From DASRFA01 sp035651755 (GTDB taxonomy: Bacteria; Desulfobacterota; Binatia; UBA12015), in the NCBI GenBank assembly GCA_035651755.1, contig DASRFA010000046.1, positions 1 to 64,000 on the forward strand: a stretch of 64,000 nucleotides of DNA, in the 5' to 3' direction. The notes under the pieces are model-generated. The model was not told the origin of the DNA, did not search any database, and was given only the letters and a program-made list of their open reading frames with translations. Made by a program: the position numbers and the translations under genes. The number at the start of each line of letters is the position of its first letter. The stretch's first letter is position 1. Below are positions 27,938 through 36,889 of this stretch, one piece after another.

Positions 27938-28486
27938 ATGCTGAACGTCCCGAACACCCTCACCCTCCTTCGCATCGTCGCGATCCCGGCGATCCTGATC
28001 GCTCTCGACAACGGCCGCTTCGGCCTCGCCTTCGCGCTCTTCATCGCGGCCGGCGTCACCGACGGGCTCGACGGCGGGATCGCCCGCATGACGAACACCC
28101 GGACCGACCTCGGCGCGTATCTCGATCCGCTCGCCGACAAGGGCTTGGTCGTGAGCCTCCTCATCAAGCTCACGCTCCTCGGCATGGTGCCGGGCTGGGT
28201 GCTGACGATCATCCTCACGCGCGACATCGTCTGCATCACCGGCTACGCGCTCCTCTTCTTCCTGACCGGCGAACGCATCGAGGTCCGCCCGAGCCTCGTC
28301 GGGAAGCTCGCGACGGTGCTGCAGCTCGCGGGCGTCGCGACGTCGCTGCTCGTCCTGTACGAGCCGAGCACGGACGGCGCGATCCCCCAAGAAGCGATCT
28401 TCGCGGCGGCCGCGAGCGCGACGGCGGTCGCGGGCGTCCAGTACGTCGCGCGCGGCCTCGCGTGGTACCAGGCTCGACCGGCATGA
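27938..28486 (+). CDS. CDP-alcohol phosphatidyltransferase (PgsA-like)
   Basis: 182 aa integral membrane enzyme. Starts MLNVPNTLTLLRIVAIP, as in phosphatidylglycerophosphate synthases. The complete CDP-alcohol signature DGx2ARx8Gx3Dx3D is present: DGGIAR, then eight residues, GAYLD and PLAD. About five hydrophobic segments follow. It would transfer a CDP-diacylglycerol phosphatidyl group to glycerol-3-phosphate or another alcohol at the inner membrane; the exact acceptor is not certain. Its stop overlaps the next ATG (ATGA). Confidence 0.88.
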   Translation: MLNVPNTLTLLRIVAIPAILIALDNGRFGLAFALFIAAGVTDGLDGGIARMTNTRTDLGAYLDPLADKGLVVSLLIKLTLLGMVPGWVLTIILTRDIVCITGYALLFFLTGERIEVRPSLVGKLATVLQLAGVATSLLVLYEPSTDGAIPQEAIFAAAASATAVAGVQYVARGLAWYQARPA

Positions 28487-29382
28487 GCGGATGCGAGCGC
28501 ACGGACGGGCGACGCGCCCCGCGCCGCCGCCCGCGTCCAGGGCAGGCGCTTCGACCGTTCGCACGCGCTGCGGTCGCGGCGCTCGCGTGCGTCACGGCCG
28601 CTCTCGCGTTGCATCCCCGTCCTGCGTTCGCGGCCGACGACGCGCGCGACCTCATCGAGCAGGCGCGCCGCCTGAACGACGGCGCGCGCGCCTGGAAGGA
28701 CCGCCAGCAGACGCTCGCGCTCGAGATCTTCGACGGCCGCGGCGGGACGCGGCGGCGCGAGCTCGTCATGAAGACTCTCCGCGGCCACGGCGGCGAGGAC
28801 AAGACGATCACGGTCTTTCGCGAGCCGAGCGAGGTGCGCGGCACGTCGTTCCTCCAGTTCGCGCACAAGGACCGCGACGCCGAGCAGTGGCTCTACCTCC
28901 CGGAGCTGAAGCGCGTCCGCCAGATCACATCGCGCGCCAAGGACCAGAGCTTCATGGGGACCGACTTCAGCTACCGGGACCTCGAGCTCCTGACCGACGT
29001 CCTCGAGTGGACGGCCGACGAGGCGCGCGCGACCTCGAAGGGTAACGACACGATCGACGGCGACGAGGCGGCGCTGATCGAGCTCGTCCCGCTCAAGAAG
29101 GACGTCGGCTACTCGCGCATCGTGATCGCGCTCTCGCGGCGCGACCTCGTGATCCGCCGGATGGAGTTCTACCGCGACGCCGACGCGCCCAAGAAGGTGC
29201 TCCGGCTCGACCGGATCGAGCCCGCCGGCGTCGTGCCGACCGCGCGCCGGCTCGAGATGGTGCAGCCGGACGCGGGGACGCGCACCGTCGTCGACGTGTC
29301 CGACGTCCGCTACGACCAGGGGCTCGCGGAGGACCTCTTCACGCAGCGCGCGCTCGAGCGGGCGGGCGAGGACGCGGGTTGA
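28483..29382 (+). CDS. Outer-membrane lipoprotein-sorting protein (LolA-like)
   Basis: 299 aa; ATG at 28483 overlaps the previous stop. Signal peptide region ALACVTAALALHPRPAFA. The mature part fits the LolA-like fold of pfam17131: LEIFDGRGGTRRRELVMKTLR, DKTITVFREPSEVRGTSFLQF, EQWLYLPELKRVRQI, SFMGTDFSYRDLE and IVIALSRRDLVIRRMEFY. Family members carry lipids or lipoproteins through the periplasm and often sit beside RND exporters, but none is here. It follows a phospholipid-synthesis gene, which fits an envelope role. Confidence 0.85.
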   Translation: MSGCERTDGRRAPRRRPRPGQALRPFARAAVAALACVTAALALHPRPAFAADDARDLIEQARRLNDGARAWKDRQQTLALEIFDGRGGTRRRELVMKTLRGHGGEDKTITVFREPSEVRGTSFLQFAHKDRDAEQWLYLPELKRVRQITSRAKDQSFMGTDFSYRDLELLTDVLEWTADEARATSKGNDTIDGDEAALIELVPLKKDVGYSRIVIALSRRDLVIRRMEFYRDADAPKKVLRLDRIEPAGVVPTARRLEMVQPDAGTRTVVDVSDVRYDQGLAEDLFTQRALERAGEDAG

Positions 29383-30191
29383 GCGCGGCCGCGGGAGACG
29401 GTGCCCGCGCGCCGCGGCCGCCGCTCGACGCCCGTACGCTGGTCCGGCTCGCCCGGAAGGGCGGTGCGATCGGCCTCGCGCACTTCCGGCGGGCGGAGGC
29501 GGAAGGGAAGGCGGACGCGACGCTCGTCACCGCGGCCGACCGCGAGATCGAGACCGCGATCCGCGACGAGCTCGGTCGTCACCACCCCGAGGTCGCGATC
29601 CTCGGCGAGGAGTTCGATGCGGTCGGGGATCCGCAAGCCGGCTGGTCGGTGGCGATCGATCCGATCGACGGAACCGACGCGTACGTCGCCGGACTTCCGA
29701 CGTGGGCGGTCTCGATCGGCATCCTCGACCGCGGCACCGCCGTCGCCGGCGTCGTCTACCTGCCGGCCTTCGACGACCTCTACGTCGCGTACGGCGGCGG
29801 GCTGCGCTGGAACGGCGAAGAGGTCCCGCGCGGTGGCGTCGCGCCGCAGCACGAGGGGTTCGTGCTCGCGTACTCGGAGTTCCATCGCCGACACCTCCTG
29901 CGCTTCGGAGCCGGCACGCGGAAGATGCGCGCGCTCGGCTCGACGGCGTACCACCTGAGCCTGGTCGCGCGCGGCGCCGCGGAAGCGGCGATCGTCGGGC
30001 GCGTCCACGTGTGGGACGTCGCCGCGGGTGCGGCGCTGCTGGCCGCGTCGGGCGGGGAGCTCGTCTACCTGAAGAGCGGGAAGGCGGTCGACCTTCGGGG
30101 TCTGCTGCGCGGCGAGCCGTCGCGCGACTTCATGATCGCGGCGCGCGAGGGCGCGGCCGCGCGCGTCCTGAGCCGGATCCGTCGGCGCTGA
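29379..30191 (+). CDS. Inositol monophosphatase family protein
   Basis: 270 aa. TTG start overlapping the previous TGA (TTGA), with GAGGA upstream. Mg-dependent phosphatase motifs are all present: LVTAADREIE, ILGEEFD, AIDPIDGTDAYVAGLPTWAVSIG (motif A) and HVWDVAAGAALLAASGGE (motif B). Could act on inositol phosphates, fructose-1,6-bisphosphate, histidinol phosphate or PAP; the sequence does not decide. Its last 62 bases overlap the convergent NRDE gene. Confidence 0.88.
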   Translation: MSAAAGDGARAPRPPLDARTLVRLARKGGAIGLAHFRRAEAEGKADATLVTAADREIETAIRDELGRHHPEVAILGEEFDAVGDPQAGWSVAIDPIDGTDAYVAGLPTWAVSIGILDRGTAVAGVVYLPAFDDLYVAYGGGLRWNGEEVPRGGVAPQHEGFVLAYSEFHRRHLLRFGAGTRKMRALGSTAYHLSLVARGAAEAAIVGRVHVWDVAAGAALLAASGGELVYLKSGKAVDLRGLLRGEPSRDFMIAAREGAAARVLSRIRRR

Positions 30192-30972
30192 GCGCGATCG
30201 CGCCGCGGCCGCCGCCGGGCGCGTTCCACGGAAGCGGAATCCGCCGGTGCGGCCGGCGGCACGGCGGACCCGAAGCGTGCAGGTACAAGAGCGGCCCGAC
30301 GTCGGGCGCGAGAAGGATCGTCGAGGAACGCGTCCCGTAGAGCGCCGTGTGGATGCAGAGCTGGTCGGTCGGCTGCCGGTCGTCGAGCGCGGTCAGGTGA
30401 TCGGCGAGCACGGCGCGGAGCCCGCCGACGAGCTCGCTCGCGTCGCCGGTCTCGGCGAAGCGCTCGCCGACCTCCGCGAAGCGCCGCGCCGAGCGCGAGA
30501 TGCGGGAGCAGGTCGAGTCGTTCAGGTTCAGATTCGTCAGGAGATGCGTGCCCGCGGGAAGCTCCTCGACGACCGTTCCCGCGTCGCGGTTCTGCGCGAC
30601 GAACGCGCGGCCGCGATCGGCGACCAGCACGTTGAACGGGTTGTGCAAGCGAGGGGGCACGTCGGCGAGGCGCTCCGCCGCCTCGGCCGCGGAGCTCGCG
30701 CGCGCGAGCTCCAGGCAGAGCGCGCCGCGCGACGCGCGCGCGGGATCCGGCGGCTCGCCCGTCCGGCGGTTCAGGACCCCGACGACGAGCTCGCGCTCGC
30801 TCACGCACAGCCAGGACCCGCCGGCGACGAGGTCCCGACCGCCGAGGACGCGCGGCTCCTCCGCGAGGAGGAGCGGGCCGGTCGCGGGCCGCGCGTAGAA
30901 CTCGTCGCGGTTCGCCGCGACCACGAGCGGCAGGCCGGGCAGGCTACGCGTGTAGACGGCGAGCGTGCACAC
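30130..30972 (-). CDS. NRDE-family protein (TANGO2-like)
   Basis: 280 aa. Begins MCTLAVYTRSLPGLPLVVAANRDEFYARP, the invariant Cys2 plus NRDE motif of the family, followed by GGRDLVAGGSWLCV and TNLNLND. The family's function is unsettled (heme or lipid handling has been proposed for TANGO2). The last ~30 residues are Arg/Pro/Gly-rich and unconserved and come from overlap with the convergent phosphatase gene. Start at the ATG at 30972. Confidence 0.88.
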   Translation of the reverse strand: MCTLAVYTRSLPGLPLVVAANRDEFYARPATGPLLLAEEPRVLGGRDLVAGGSWLCVSERELVVGVLNRRTGEPPDPARASRGALCLELARASSAAEAAERLADVPPRLHNPFNVLVADRGRAFVAQNRDAGTVVEELPAGTHLLTNLNLNDSTCSRISRSARRFAEVGERFAETGDASELVGGLRAVLADHLTALDDRQPTDQLCIHTALYGTRSSTILLAPDVGPLLYLHASGPPCRRPHRRIPLPWNAPGGGRGAIALSADGSGSGRARPRPRAPRS

Positions 30973-31064
30973 GATCGTACGGCCGGTCGGCGTCGGTCTG
31001 CATTGTCTTGGCAGGGGGCGTGTGGTAGCCCCGCGTCTGATCCCACCCCCGACGCCGAGGTTTC

Positions 31065-32060
31065 ATGTTCGACTCCATCGACGAGGTCATGAGGCGATTC
31101 GCGGAGCAGAAGTACATCTGCAACCGCACCATCGCCACCGTCGTCTACCTCGCCGCGCACATGCGGAAGCCGATCCTCGTGGAGGGCCCGGCGGGCGTCG
31201 GCAAGACCGAGCTCGCGAAGGTGCTCGCCGGTGCGCTCGGACAGGACCTGATCCGCCTGCAGTGCTACGAGGGCCTGGACGAGGCGAAGGCGCTCTACGA
31301 GTGGGAGTACGCGAAGCAGCTGCTCTACACCCAGATCCTCAAGGACAAGATCAGCGAGATCCTGGTCGGCACGGGAACGCTGAACGAGGCGGTCGATCGC
31401 ATCTCGCAGCAGGACGGAGTCTTCTTCTCGGAGCGCTTCATCCTGCCGCGACCGCTCATGCGCGCGATCCGCTCCGAGCGCCCGGTCGTGCTGCTGGTCG
31501 ACGAGATCGACAAGTCGGACAACGAGTTCGAGGCCTTCCTGCTCGAGGTCCTGAGCGACTTCCAGGTCAGCGTGCCGGAGCTCGGGACGATCGTCGCGCG
31601 CAACGTCCCGCTCGTGATCCTCACCAGCAACAACACGCGCGAGGTGTCGGACGCGCTCAAGCGCCGCTGCCTCCACCTCTTCATCGACTTCCCGAGCGCG
31701 CCGCACGAGCTGGAGATCATCAAGCTCAAGGTCCCCGAGATCCGCGACGCCCTCGCGGCCGACGTCGTCTCCATCGTCCAGGCCGTCCGCAAGCTCGACC
31801 TCAAGAAGTCGCCGAGCATCAGCGAGACGCTCGACTGGGCGCGCGCGCTCGCGCTGCTGAACGTCGAGACGCTGGGAGAGGAGTCGGTGAACGACACGCT
31901 CTCGACGATCTTCAAGTACGAGGGCGACATCCGGAAGGCGCAGAACGAGATGCGCGACTTCGTCGCGCGCCAGAAGGCGAAGGCGAAGTCCGAGGCCGGC
32001 TCGTCCGGACCGGCCGGGTCGACCGGATCCGCCGCGCCCGACAAGGACGTCCTCCACTGA
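31065..32060 (+). CDS. MoxR-type AAA+ ATPase
   Basis: 331 aa. Walker A GPAGVGKTEL, Walker B VVLLVDEIDKSD, sensor 1 LTSNNTREVSDALKRRCLH with the arginine finger. The sequence is closest to the CoxD/APE2220 type of MoxR ATPase that pairs with a CoxE-like VWA protein. Such pairs remodel or insert metal cofactors into enzymes, as CoxD/CoxE do for CO dehydrogenase. The C-terminus (~310-325) is a Ser/Gly/Pro-rich tail. A GAGG site precedes the ATG. The VWA partner follows 95 bp downstream. Confidence 0.92.
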   Translation: MFDSIDEVMRRFAEQKYICNRTIATVVYLAAHMRKPILVEGPAGVGKTELAKVLAGALGQDLIRLQCYEGLDEAKALYEWEYAKQLLYTQILKDKISEILVGTGTLNEAVDRISQQDGVFFSERFILPRPLMRAIRSERPVVLLVDEIDKSDNEFEAFLLEVLSDFQVSVPELGTIVARNVPLVILTSNNTREVSDALKRRCLHLFIDFPSAPHELEIIKLKVPEIRDALAADVVSIVQAVRKLDLKKSPSISETLDWARALALLNVETLGEESVNDTLSTIFKYEGDIRKAQNEMRDFVARQKAKAKSEAGSSGPAGSTGSAAPDKDVLH

Positions 32061-32155
32061 CCGCGGGCGCGCGGCGAGGGGAGGGCGCCGCCTCCGCGGC
32101 GATCGTCGCCAGCATGGCTTTCGTCGCCGCAGAGGGCGCGCGCTGAGAGCGGATC

Positions 32156-33568
32156 GTGGACTCGCGCATCCTCGAGTTCGGAGCGCTGCTGCGCGTCCAT
32201 GGCCTCCGCATCTCGCCGGCCGAGACGCTCGACGCGCTCGCCGCGCTCGGCGAGACCGGCCTCGGATCGCGCCAGCTCGTGAAGGACGTCCTGCGCGCGA
32301 CCATGGTCAAGCGCAGCGTCGACCTGGCGACCTTCGACGAGGTCTTCGAGCTCTACTTCTCCGCGCTCGGCCAGGCGATCCGTGAGCGCTCGGAGGAGGC
32401 GGCAGGTGCCGTCGCGGCGACCGCGGCGGACTTCGAGAAGCTCCTCGAGCAGCTCCAGAAGATGCTCGAAGGGCGCGAGCAGAAGCTGTCCGAACTCGCC
32501 GAGGCGCTCCTCCGAAATGACGACGGCACGCTCGAGCGGCGCATCCGGGAGGCGAGCGAGCGCGTCCGCGCGTCGCGCGGCGCGCGCAACTTCCAGGAGG
32601 GCCAGTTCGGGCACGCGCTCGGCGAGGAGCTCGGGCTCTCCGAGGTGACGCGATCGCTCGAGCAGCTCGCCGACGAGCTCGACGGCGAAGGCGTCGACCC
32701 GGAGACCGCCGAGAAGCTGCGGGAGCTCATCCGCCGTCGGCTCGCCGACCTCGCGGACCTCATCAAGCGCGCCGCGCGCATCGAGGGCGAGCGGCGCGAT
32801 CCCCGCCTGCGCGACGCCGGCAAGATGAACTCGCTCGCCGAGAAGAGCTTCTACTATCTGACCGAGGACGAGATCCGGCGCATGAAGGAGGCGGTCACGC
32901 GCCTCGCGCAGCGCCTGAAGCACGTCGTCTCGATCAAGCGGACGCGCGCCAAGCGCGGCGCGTTCGACCTCCAGCGCACGCTCCGCCGCAACATCCAGTA
33001 CGGCGGCATCCCGTTCGACGTGCAGCTCATCAAGCGCAAGCGGAATCGCCCGCAGATCGTCATCCTGTGCGACGTCTCCGACTCCGTCCGGAACGTCTCC
33101 CGCTTCATGCTGCAGTTCGTCTACTCGCTGCAGGACCTCTACTCGAAGGTCCGGAGCTACATCTTCGTGAGCGAGATCGGCGAGGTGACGCGCCTCTTCG
33201 AGGAGCACGAGATCAACCAGGCGATCGATCTGTCGCTCCGCGGCGACGTCATCAACGTCTTCGCGCACTCCGACTTCGGGCGCGCTTTCAAGACGTTCCA
33301 CCGCGACCACCTCGCCGCGGTGAACGCGCGCACGACCGTGATCGTCCTCGGCGACGCCCGCAACAACTACAACCTTCCGCACGAGTGGGTGCTGAAGGAG
33401 GTGCAGCGGAAGGCGAAGCAGGTGATCTGGCTGAACCCGGAGAGCCGAGCGACGTGGGGTTTCGGCGACAGCGAGATGGACCGCTATGCGCCCTTCTGCG
33501 ACCTCGTCGAGGAGTGTCGCAACCTGAACCAGCTCTACCGCGTGGTCGACCGCCTGGTCGCGACCTGA
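32156..33568 (+). CDS. CoxE-like VWA-domain protein
   Basis: 470 aa, GTG start. N-terminal helical part (RILEFGALLRVHGLRISPAET), a long charged coiled region (~80-260), then the VWA domain from ~300: QIVILCDVSDSVRNVSRFMLQF has the MIDAS DxSxS, with Thr/Asp later in AHSDFGRAFKTF and VIVLGDARNN. NP.SRATWGFGDSEMDRYAP closes the domain. Forms a pair with the upstream MoxR ATPase. No cox or other target enzyme gene is beside them, so their client is unknown. Confidence 0.9.
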   Translation: MDSRILEFGALLRVHGLRISPAETLDALAALGETGLGSRQLVKDVLRATMVKRSVDLATFDEVFELYFSALGQAIRERSEEAAGAVAATAADFEKLLEQLQKMLEGREQKLSELAEALLRNDDGTLERRIREASERVRASRGARNFQEGQFGHALGEELGLSEVTRSLEQLADELDGEGVDPETAEKLRELIRRRLADLADLIKRAARIEGERRDPRLRDAGKMNSLAEKSFYYLTEDEIRRMKEAVTRLAQRLKHVVSIKRTRAKRGAFDLQRTLRRNIQYGGIPFDVQLIKRKRNRPQIVILCDVSDSVRNVSRFMLQFVYSLQDLYSKVRSYIFVSEIGEVTRLFEEHEINQAIDLSLRGDVINVFAHSDFGRAFKTFHRDHLAAVNARTTVIVLGDARNNYNLPHEWVLKEVQRKAKQVIWLNPESRATWGFGDSEMDRYAPFCDLVEECRNLNQLYRVVDRLVAT

Positions 33569-33588
33569 ACGAGCGCTGAACCGGCGGT

Positions 33589-33633
33589 GCGAGCGCGCGC
33601 CAACGCGTCGCGCACCGCGTCGCGCGCGCTCGC
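33589..33633. terminator. Possible transcription end: G+C-rich inverted repeat after the MoxR/VWA pair
   Basis: Arms GCGAGCGCGCG (33589-33599) and CGCGCGCTCGC (33623-33633) pair over 11 bp with a 23-nt loop that is itself repetitive. It lies between two genes, 20 bases after a stop codon. No U-tract follows, so intrinsic termination is uncertain. Confidence 0.25.
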
Positions 33634-33682
33634 CGGGCGATCCGCGTTTGACCCGGCCGTGCCGGGTCGGTAGGGGTATGTG

Positions 33683-34198
33683 ATGAACCGCGAGGAGTGC
33701 ATCGCGATGAGCGTCGGCGGGCTCACCCTCGATCCCGTCACCAAGGCGCCCATCGTCGTCCTGCGCGACGCCGACAACAAGCTCAATCTCCCGATCTGGA
33801 TCGGCCTCATGGAGGCGACGGCGATCGCGAGCGAGCTCGAAGGCATCAAGACCGCCCGGCCCATGACCCACGACCTCCTGCGCACCGCGCTCGACGAGCT
33901 CGGCGGCGAGGTGCAGGCCGTCGAGGTGTGCGACCTCCGCGAGAACACCTACTTCGCGCGCATCACGATCCGCGCCGGCGACCGTGAGATCGTTCTCGAC
34001 TCGCGTCCGAGCGACGCGATCGCGCTCGCCCTTCGCACGCAGGCGACGATCTACGTCGCGAAGCGCGTCCTCGAGCAGTCGAGCTTCCTGCAGGAAGGCG
34101 AGGAGGGCAGCGAGCAGAACCTCTCGAACGTCTCGCCCGACCGCTGGGCCGAGATCCTCGAGAAGATGGCGCCGGACGACTTCAAGTACAAGATGTAA
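33683..34198 (+). CDS. Bifunctional nuclease family protein (DUF151)
   Basis: 171 aa. DUF151/BFN domain: PIVVLRDADNKLNLPIWIGLMEA, GIKTARPMTHDLL, RITIRAGDREIVLDSRPSDAIALALRT. The DSRPSDAIALA signature is diagnostic. Characterised relatives have nuclease activity; bacterial members are largely unstudied. ATG 33683 is preceded by GTAGGGG; an adjacent GTG at 33680 is the alternative. The acidic C-terminal tail is usual. Confidence 0.9.
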   Translation: MNREECIAMSVGGLTLDPVTKAPIVVLRDADNKLNLPIWIGLMEATAIASELEGIKTARPMTHDLLRTALDELGGEVQAVEVCDLRENTYFARITIRAGDREIVLDSRPSDAIALALRTQATIYVAKRVLEQSSFLQEGEEGSEQNLSNVSPDRWAEILEKMAPDDFKYKM

Positions 34199-34224
34199 CG
34201 TCCGCCAGCCGAGCGTTCTCCGCA

Positions 34225-34959
34225 ATGAGCGAAGCCACCAAGAGGCTGCGGCGCAAGGACCTGCGCCAGCCCGACGAATTCGTCACCCTGACCGGCCAGG
34301 TCGCCGAGTGGGCGCGCGAGAACTCGCGCGCGGTCGCGATCGCGGCGAGCGCGGTCGCCGTCCTGCTGATCGCGTTCGGGCTCTGGAGCTGGGTCGCGCA
34401 GTCGCGCGCCGCCCGCGCCGCGCGCGACTTCTACGCCGCCGACGAGCTCTTCAAGCGGGACCAGTGGGATCAGGCCGAGAAGGGCTTCGTCGAGCTCGCG
34501 GACGCGCTTCCGAGCACGCCGTACGGTCGCCTGGCGCGGCTCTACGCCGGGCGCGCGGCTCTGCGCGGCGGAAGGTCGGCCGAGGCGGTCGGCCACCTGC
34601 AGGCGTTTCTCGCGAGCCCGGTCTCGGATCCCGCGATCGAGCAGCTCGCGCGCATGAACCTCGGGGTCGCCCTGGCGGCGCAGGGACAGCTCGACACGGC
34701 TCGCCAGGAGCTCTCGCGCGCGGTCGAGATGGACGGTCCCGCGCGCGGCGAGTCGATCCTCGAGCTCGCGCGCGTGGAAGAGGCGGCCGGGCAGAACGAC
34801 AAGGCGCTGGAGGACTACCAGCGCTACCTCAGCGACGACCCGAACGCGGTCGCGCGCGACCTCGCGCGAACGCGCATCCTGGCGCTCGGCGGCACGCCGC
34901 CGGCGGTCGCGCCGCCGAGCTTCCCGGGCGGCGGCGCTCCGCAGATCGCGGTTCAGTAG
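34225..34959 (+). CDS. Membrane-anchored TPR protein (YfgM-like)
   Basis: 244 aa. A cytoplasmic N-terminus rich in Lys/Arg, one transmembrane helix at ~37-57 (AVAIAASAVAVLLIAFGLWSWV), then periplasmic tetratricopeptide repeats (~70-220): ADELFKRDQWDQAEKGFVEL, ARLYAGRAALRGGRSAEAV, LGVALAAQGQLDTARQEL, KALEDYQRYLSDDP. Topology and size match YfgM-type ancillary chaperones of the Sec translocon or TPR_21 proteins. 26 bp after the DUF151 gene. Confidence 0.82.
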   Translation: MSEATKRLRRKDLRQPDEFVTLTGQVAEWARENSRAVAIAASAVAVLLIAFGLWSWVAQSRAARAARDFYAADELFKRDQWDQAEKGFVELADALPSTPYGRLARLYAGRAALRGGRSAEAVGHLQAFLASPVSDPAIEQLARMNLGVALAAQGQLDTARQELSRAVEMDGPARGESILELARVEEAAGQNDKALEDYQRYLSDDPNAVARDLARTRILALGGTPPAVAPPSFPGGGAPQIAVQ

Positions 34960-35028
34960 CGCTTCGGGCCGCCGGGCGGCCTCCGAGCGGTGGCAGGCGG
35001 ATTGCTCTGCTCCCCAGCGGAGGCACCC

Positions 35029-35646
35029 ATGGCTGTCGCATTTCCGGACCGACCCCGATCGACCGCGCCGCGCGCGTGGCCCCTGGATCGCCGACGTGTC
35101 GTGCTTCGCCGCCTCGCCGACGGGACGGTGGTCGCCATCGGCCACCTCGGTCCGGGAGACGGGCCGCGGATCCGGGCCGGCTTCGAGCGGCTTTCGCCGA
35201 CGTCCCGCTACCGGCGGTTCTTCACGCCGATACCGCGCCTCAGCGAGCCGATGCTGGCGCGCCTGACCGCGATCGACGGCTGGCGCCACGTCGCCATCGG
35301 CGCCGAGACCGTGCCGGCGTTCGGCGGGCACCCGATCGAGGCCGGGGTCGCGCGGTTCCACCGCCTCGACGGGCGCGCGGACGCGGCGGAGGTGGCGGTG
35401 ACGGTCGTCGACGAGCTGCAGCGCCGCGGTCTCGGACGGATCCTCCTCGAGGAAATCGCGAGCGCGGCGCGCGAGCGCGGGATCCGGTCGCTGGTCGCGA
35501 ACGTGCTTCCGGAGAACGAGCCGATGCTCCGGCTCATTCGCCGCATCGACCCGGACGCGGTCGCGCACCTCGAGGACGGCCTCTACGTCTACGAGATCTC
35601 GCTCGTGCGTGGCGTGCGCCTGTGGACCCCGCGGCGCGCGGCCTGA
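35029..35646 (+). CDS. GNAT-family N-acetyltransferase
   Basis: 205 aa. Start ATG 35029 has CGGAGG upstream. GNAT core: RLSPTSRYRRFFTPIPRLSEPMLARLTAID (as in acetyltransferases regulated with or related to Pat), AEVAVTVVDELQRRGLGRILLEEIA with the acetyl-CoA loop QRRGLG, and ANVLPENEPMLRLIRRI. The RYRRFF motif is typical of the catalytic domain found in Pat/PatZ-type protein acetyltransferases, here without other domains. Substrate unknown. Confidence 0.85.
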   Translation: MAVAFPDRPRSTAPRAWPLDRRRVVLRRLADGTVVAIGHLGPGDGPRIRAGFERLSPTSRYRRFFTPIPRLSEPMLARLTAIDGWRHVAIGAETVPAFGGHPIEAGVARFHRLDGRADAAEVAVTVVDELQRRGLGRILLEEIASAARERGIRSLVANVLPENEPMLRLIRRIDPDAVAHLEDGLYVYEISLVRGVRLWTPRRAA

Positions 35647-35779
35647 CGGAGCTCGTTCGCGTACGGCCCGACGCGGGACGCGGCGACGCCGCCGCGCCGG
35701 CGAGCGTGCGAGGCCGCTGGCCCCGGGAAGGCAGCCTCGCGCCGGCCGGGAACGACGTCCGATAAGATCGATTATGTCA

Positions 35780-35787
35780 AATAGCCG
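35780..35787. repeat. Left target-site duplication AATAGCCG of the IS1595-type transposon
   Basis: AATAGCCG abuts the left inverted repeat and is repeated exactly at 38066-38073 beyond the right one. Eight-base duplications are characteristic of IS1595-family insertions. Confidence 0.85.
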
Positions 35788-35839
35788 GGGGACTATGCGG
35801 GACTTGACCCCAACCTGAAAACGTGCCAGTATCCGGGTC

Positions 35840-36799
35840 ATGGCGAAGACGAAGACCACCAAGCCCGGCCTTACCTACCGCCAGGTCGAGACCCTGTTCG
35901 CGACCGACGACGCGTGCAAGGCAATGCTCGCCAAGCTGCGCTGGCCGAACGGCATCCGGTGCCCCCGGTGCGCCTCCGAGAAGGTCTACCGCGCGGGCGA
36001 GGACTTCCGGTGGAAGTGCAAGAGCTGCAACAAGAACGGCTACCGCTTCACCGTCATCACCGGGACCATCTTCGAGAACACGAACGTCCCCCTCCCCATC
36101 TGGTTCCGGGTCGGTTTCCTGATGGTCTCTTCCAAGAAGGGAATCAGCGCGCTCCAGGTCCACCGGATGATCGACCCCGTGCGCGGTTCCAAGGGCAGCT
36201 ACCGGACGGCTTGGTACATGTGCCACCGGATTCGCGCGGCGATGAAGCACGGCGGCGGCCCGCTCGGCGGGATCGTCGAAGTGGACGAGTCGTACATCGG
36301 CGGCAAGGATCGAAACCGGCACAAGGGCAAGAAGTCTGCGGACATGCGGAAGGCTGCGGGCCGCGAGTCGGGCTCTCCCGCCCTGCCCGGCGAAGCGGTT
36401 GGCTACGGCAAGGTGGGCGTGATCGGCGCGATTGCTCGCAAGGGCAACGTGGTCGCGTCCGTCATCGGCGACATGGACGCCCGCACCAAGAGCGACTTCG
36501 TTCGCCGCGTGGTGTCCGATGACGTCAAGCTCCTCGCGACCGACAAGGATCACGCTTACAACTACGTGCGCCGTGGCCTGCCCCACGAATCCGTCGATCA
36601 CGGGGCTGGCGAGTACGTGCGCGGCCAAGTCCACACGAACACAATCGAGAGCTTTTGGTCGCTGATGAAGCGCGGGGTCATGGGCTCGTTCCATAACGTG
36701 TCCAAGGACTATCTACCGCTCTACCTCAACGAGTTCTCGTGGCGGTTCAATCACCGAAACGATCCCAACATCTTCGAGGCGTTACTCGCAGGATGCTGA
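35840..36799 (+). CDS. IS1595-family transposase
   Basis: 319 aa. N-terminal zinc ribbon: IRCPRCASEKVYR and WKCKSCNKN. ISXO2-like DDE nuclease domain: GIVEVDESYIGGKDRN (Asp ~148), LLATDKDHAYN (Asp ~234), QVHTNTIESFWSLMKRGV (Glu ~268), then YLNEFSWRFNHRND, which is the usual C-terminal signature. Length is normal and no frameshift is seen, so the copy may be active. It begins 28 bp inside the left inverted repeat. Confidence 0.95.
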   Translation: MAKTKTTKPGLTYRQVETLFATDDACKAMLAKLRWPNGIRCPRCASEKVYRAGEDFRWKCKSCNKNGYRFTVITGTIFENTNVPLPIWFRVGFLMVSSKKGISALQVHRMIDPVRGSKGSYRTAWYMCHRIRAAMKHGGGPLGGIVEVDESYIGGKDRNRHKGKKSADMRKAAGRESGSPALPGEAVGYGKVGVIGAIARKGNVVASVIGDMDARTKSDFVRRVVSDDVKLLATDKDHAYNYVRRGLPHESVDHGAGEYVRGQVHTNTIESFWSLMKRGVMGSFHNVSKDYLPLYLNEFSWRFNHRNDPNIFEALLAGC

Positions 36800-36889
36800 G
36801 GATGCGCCCATGGAATCCGAGAGGACCGGACGACCGAGGCAGCGCATCCCAGCAGAAGTACAGACGCCTCGGTCAACAGTCCGAAGCGC

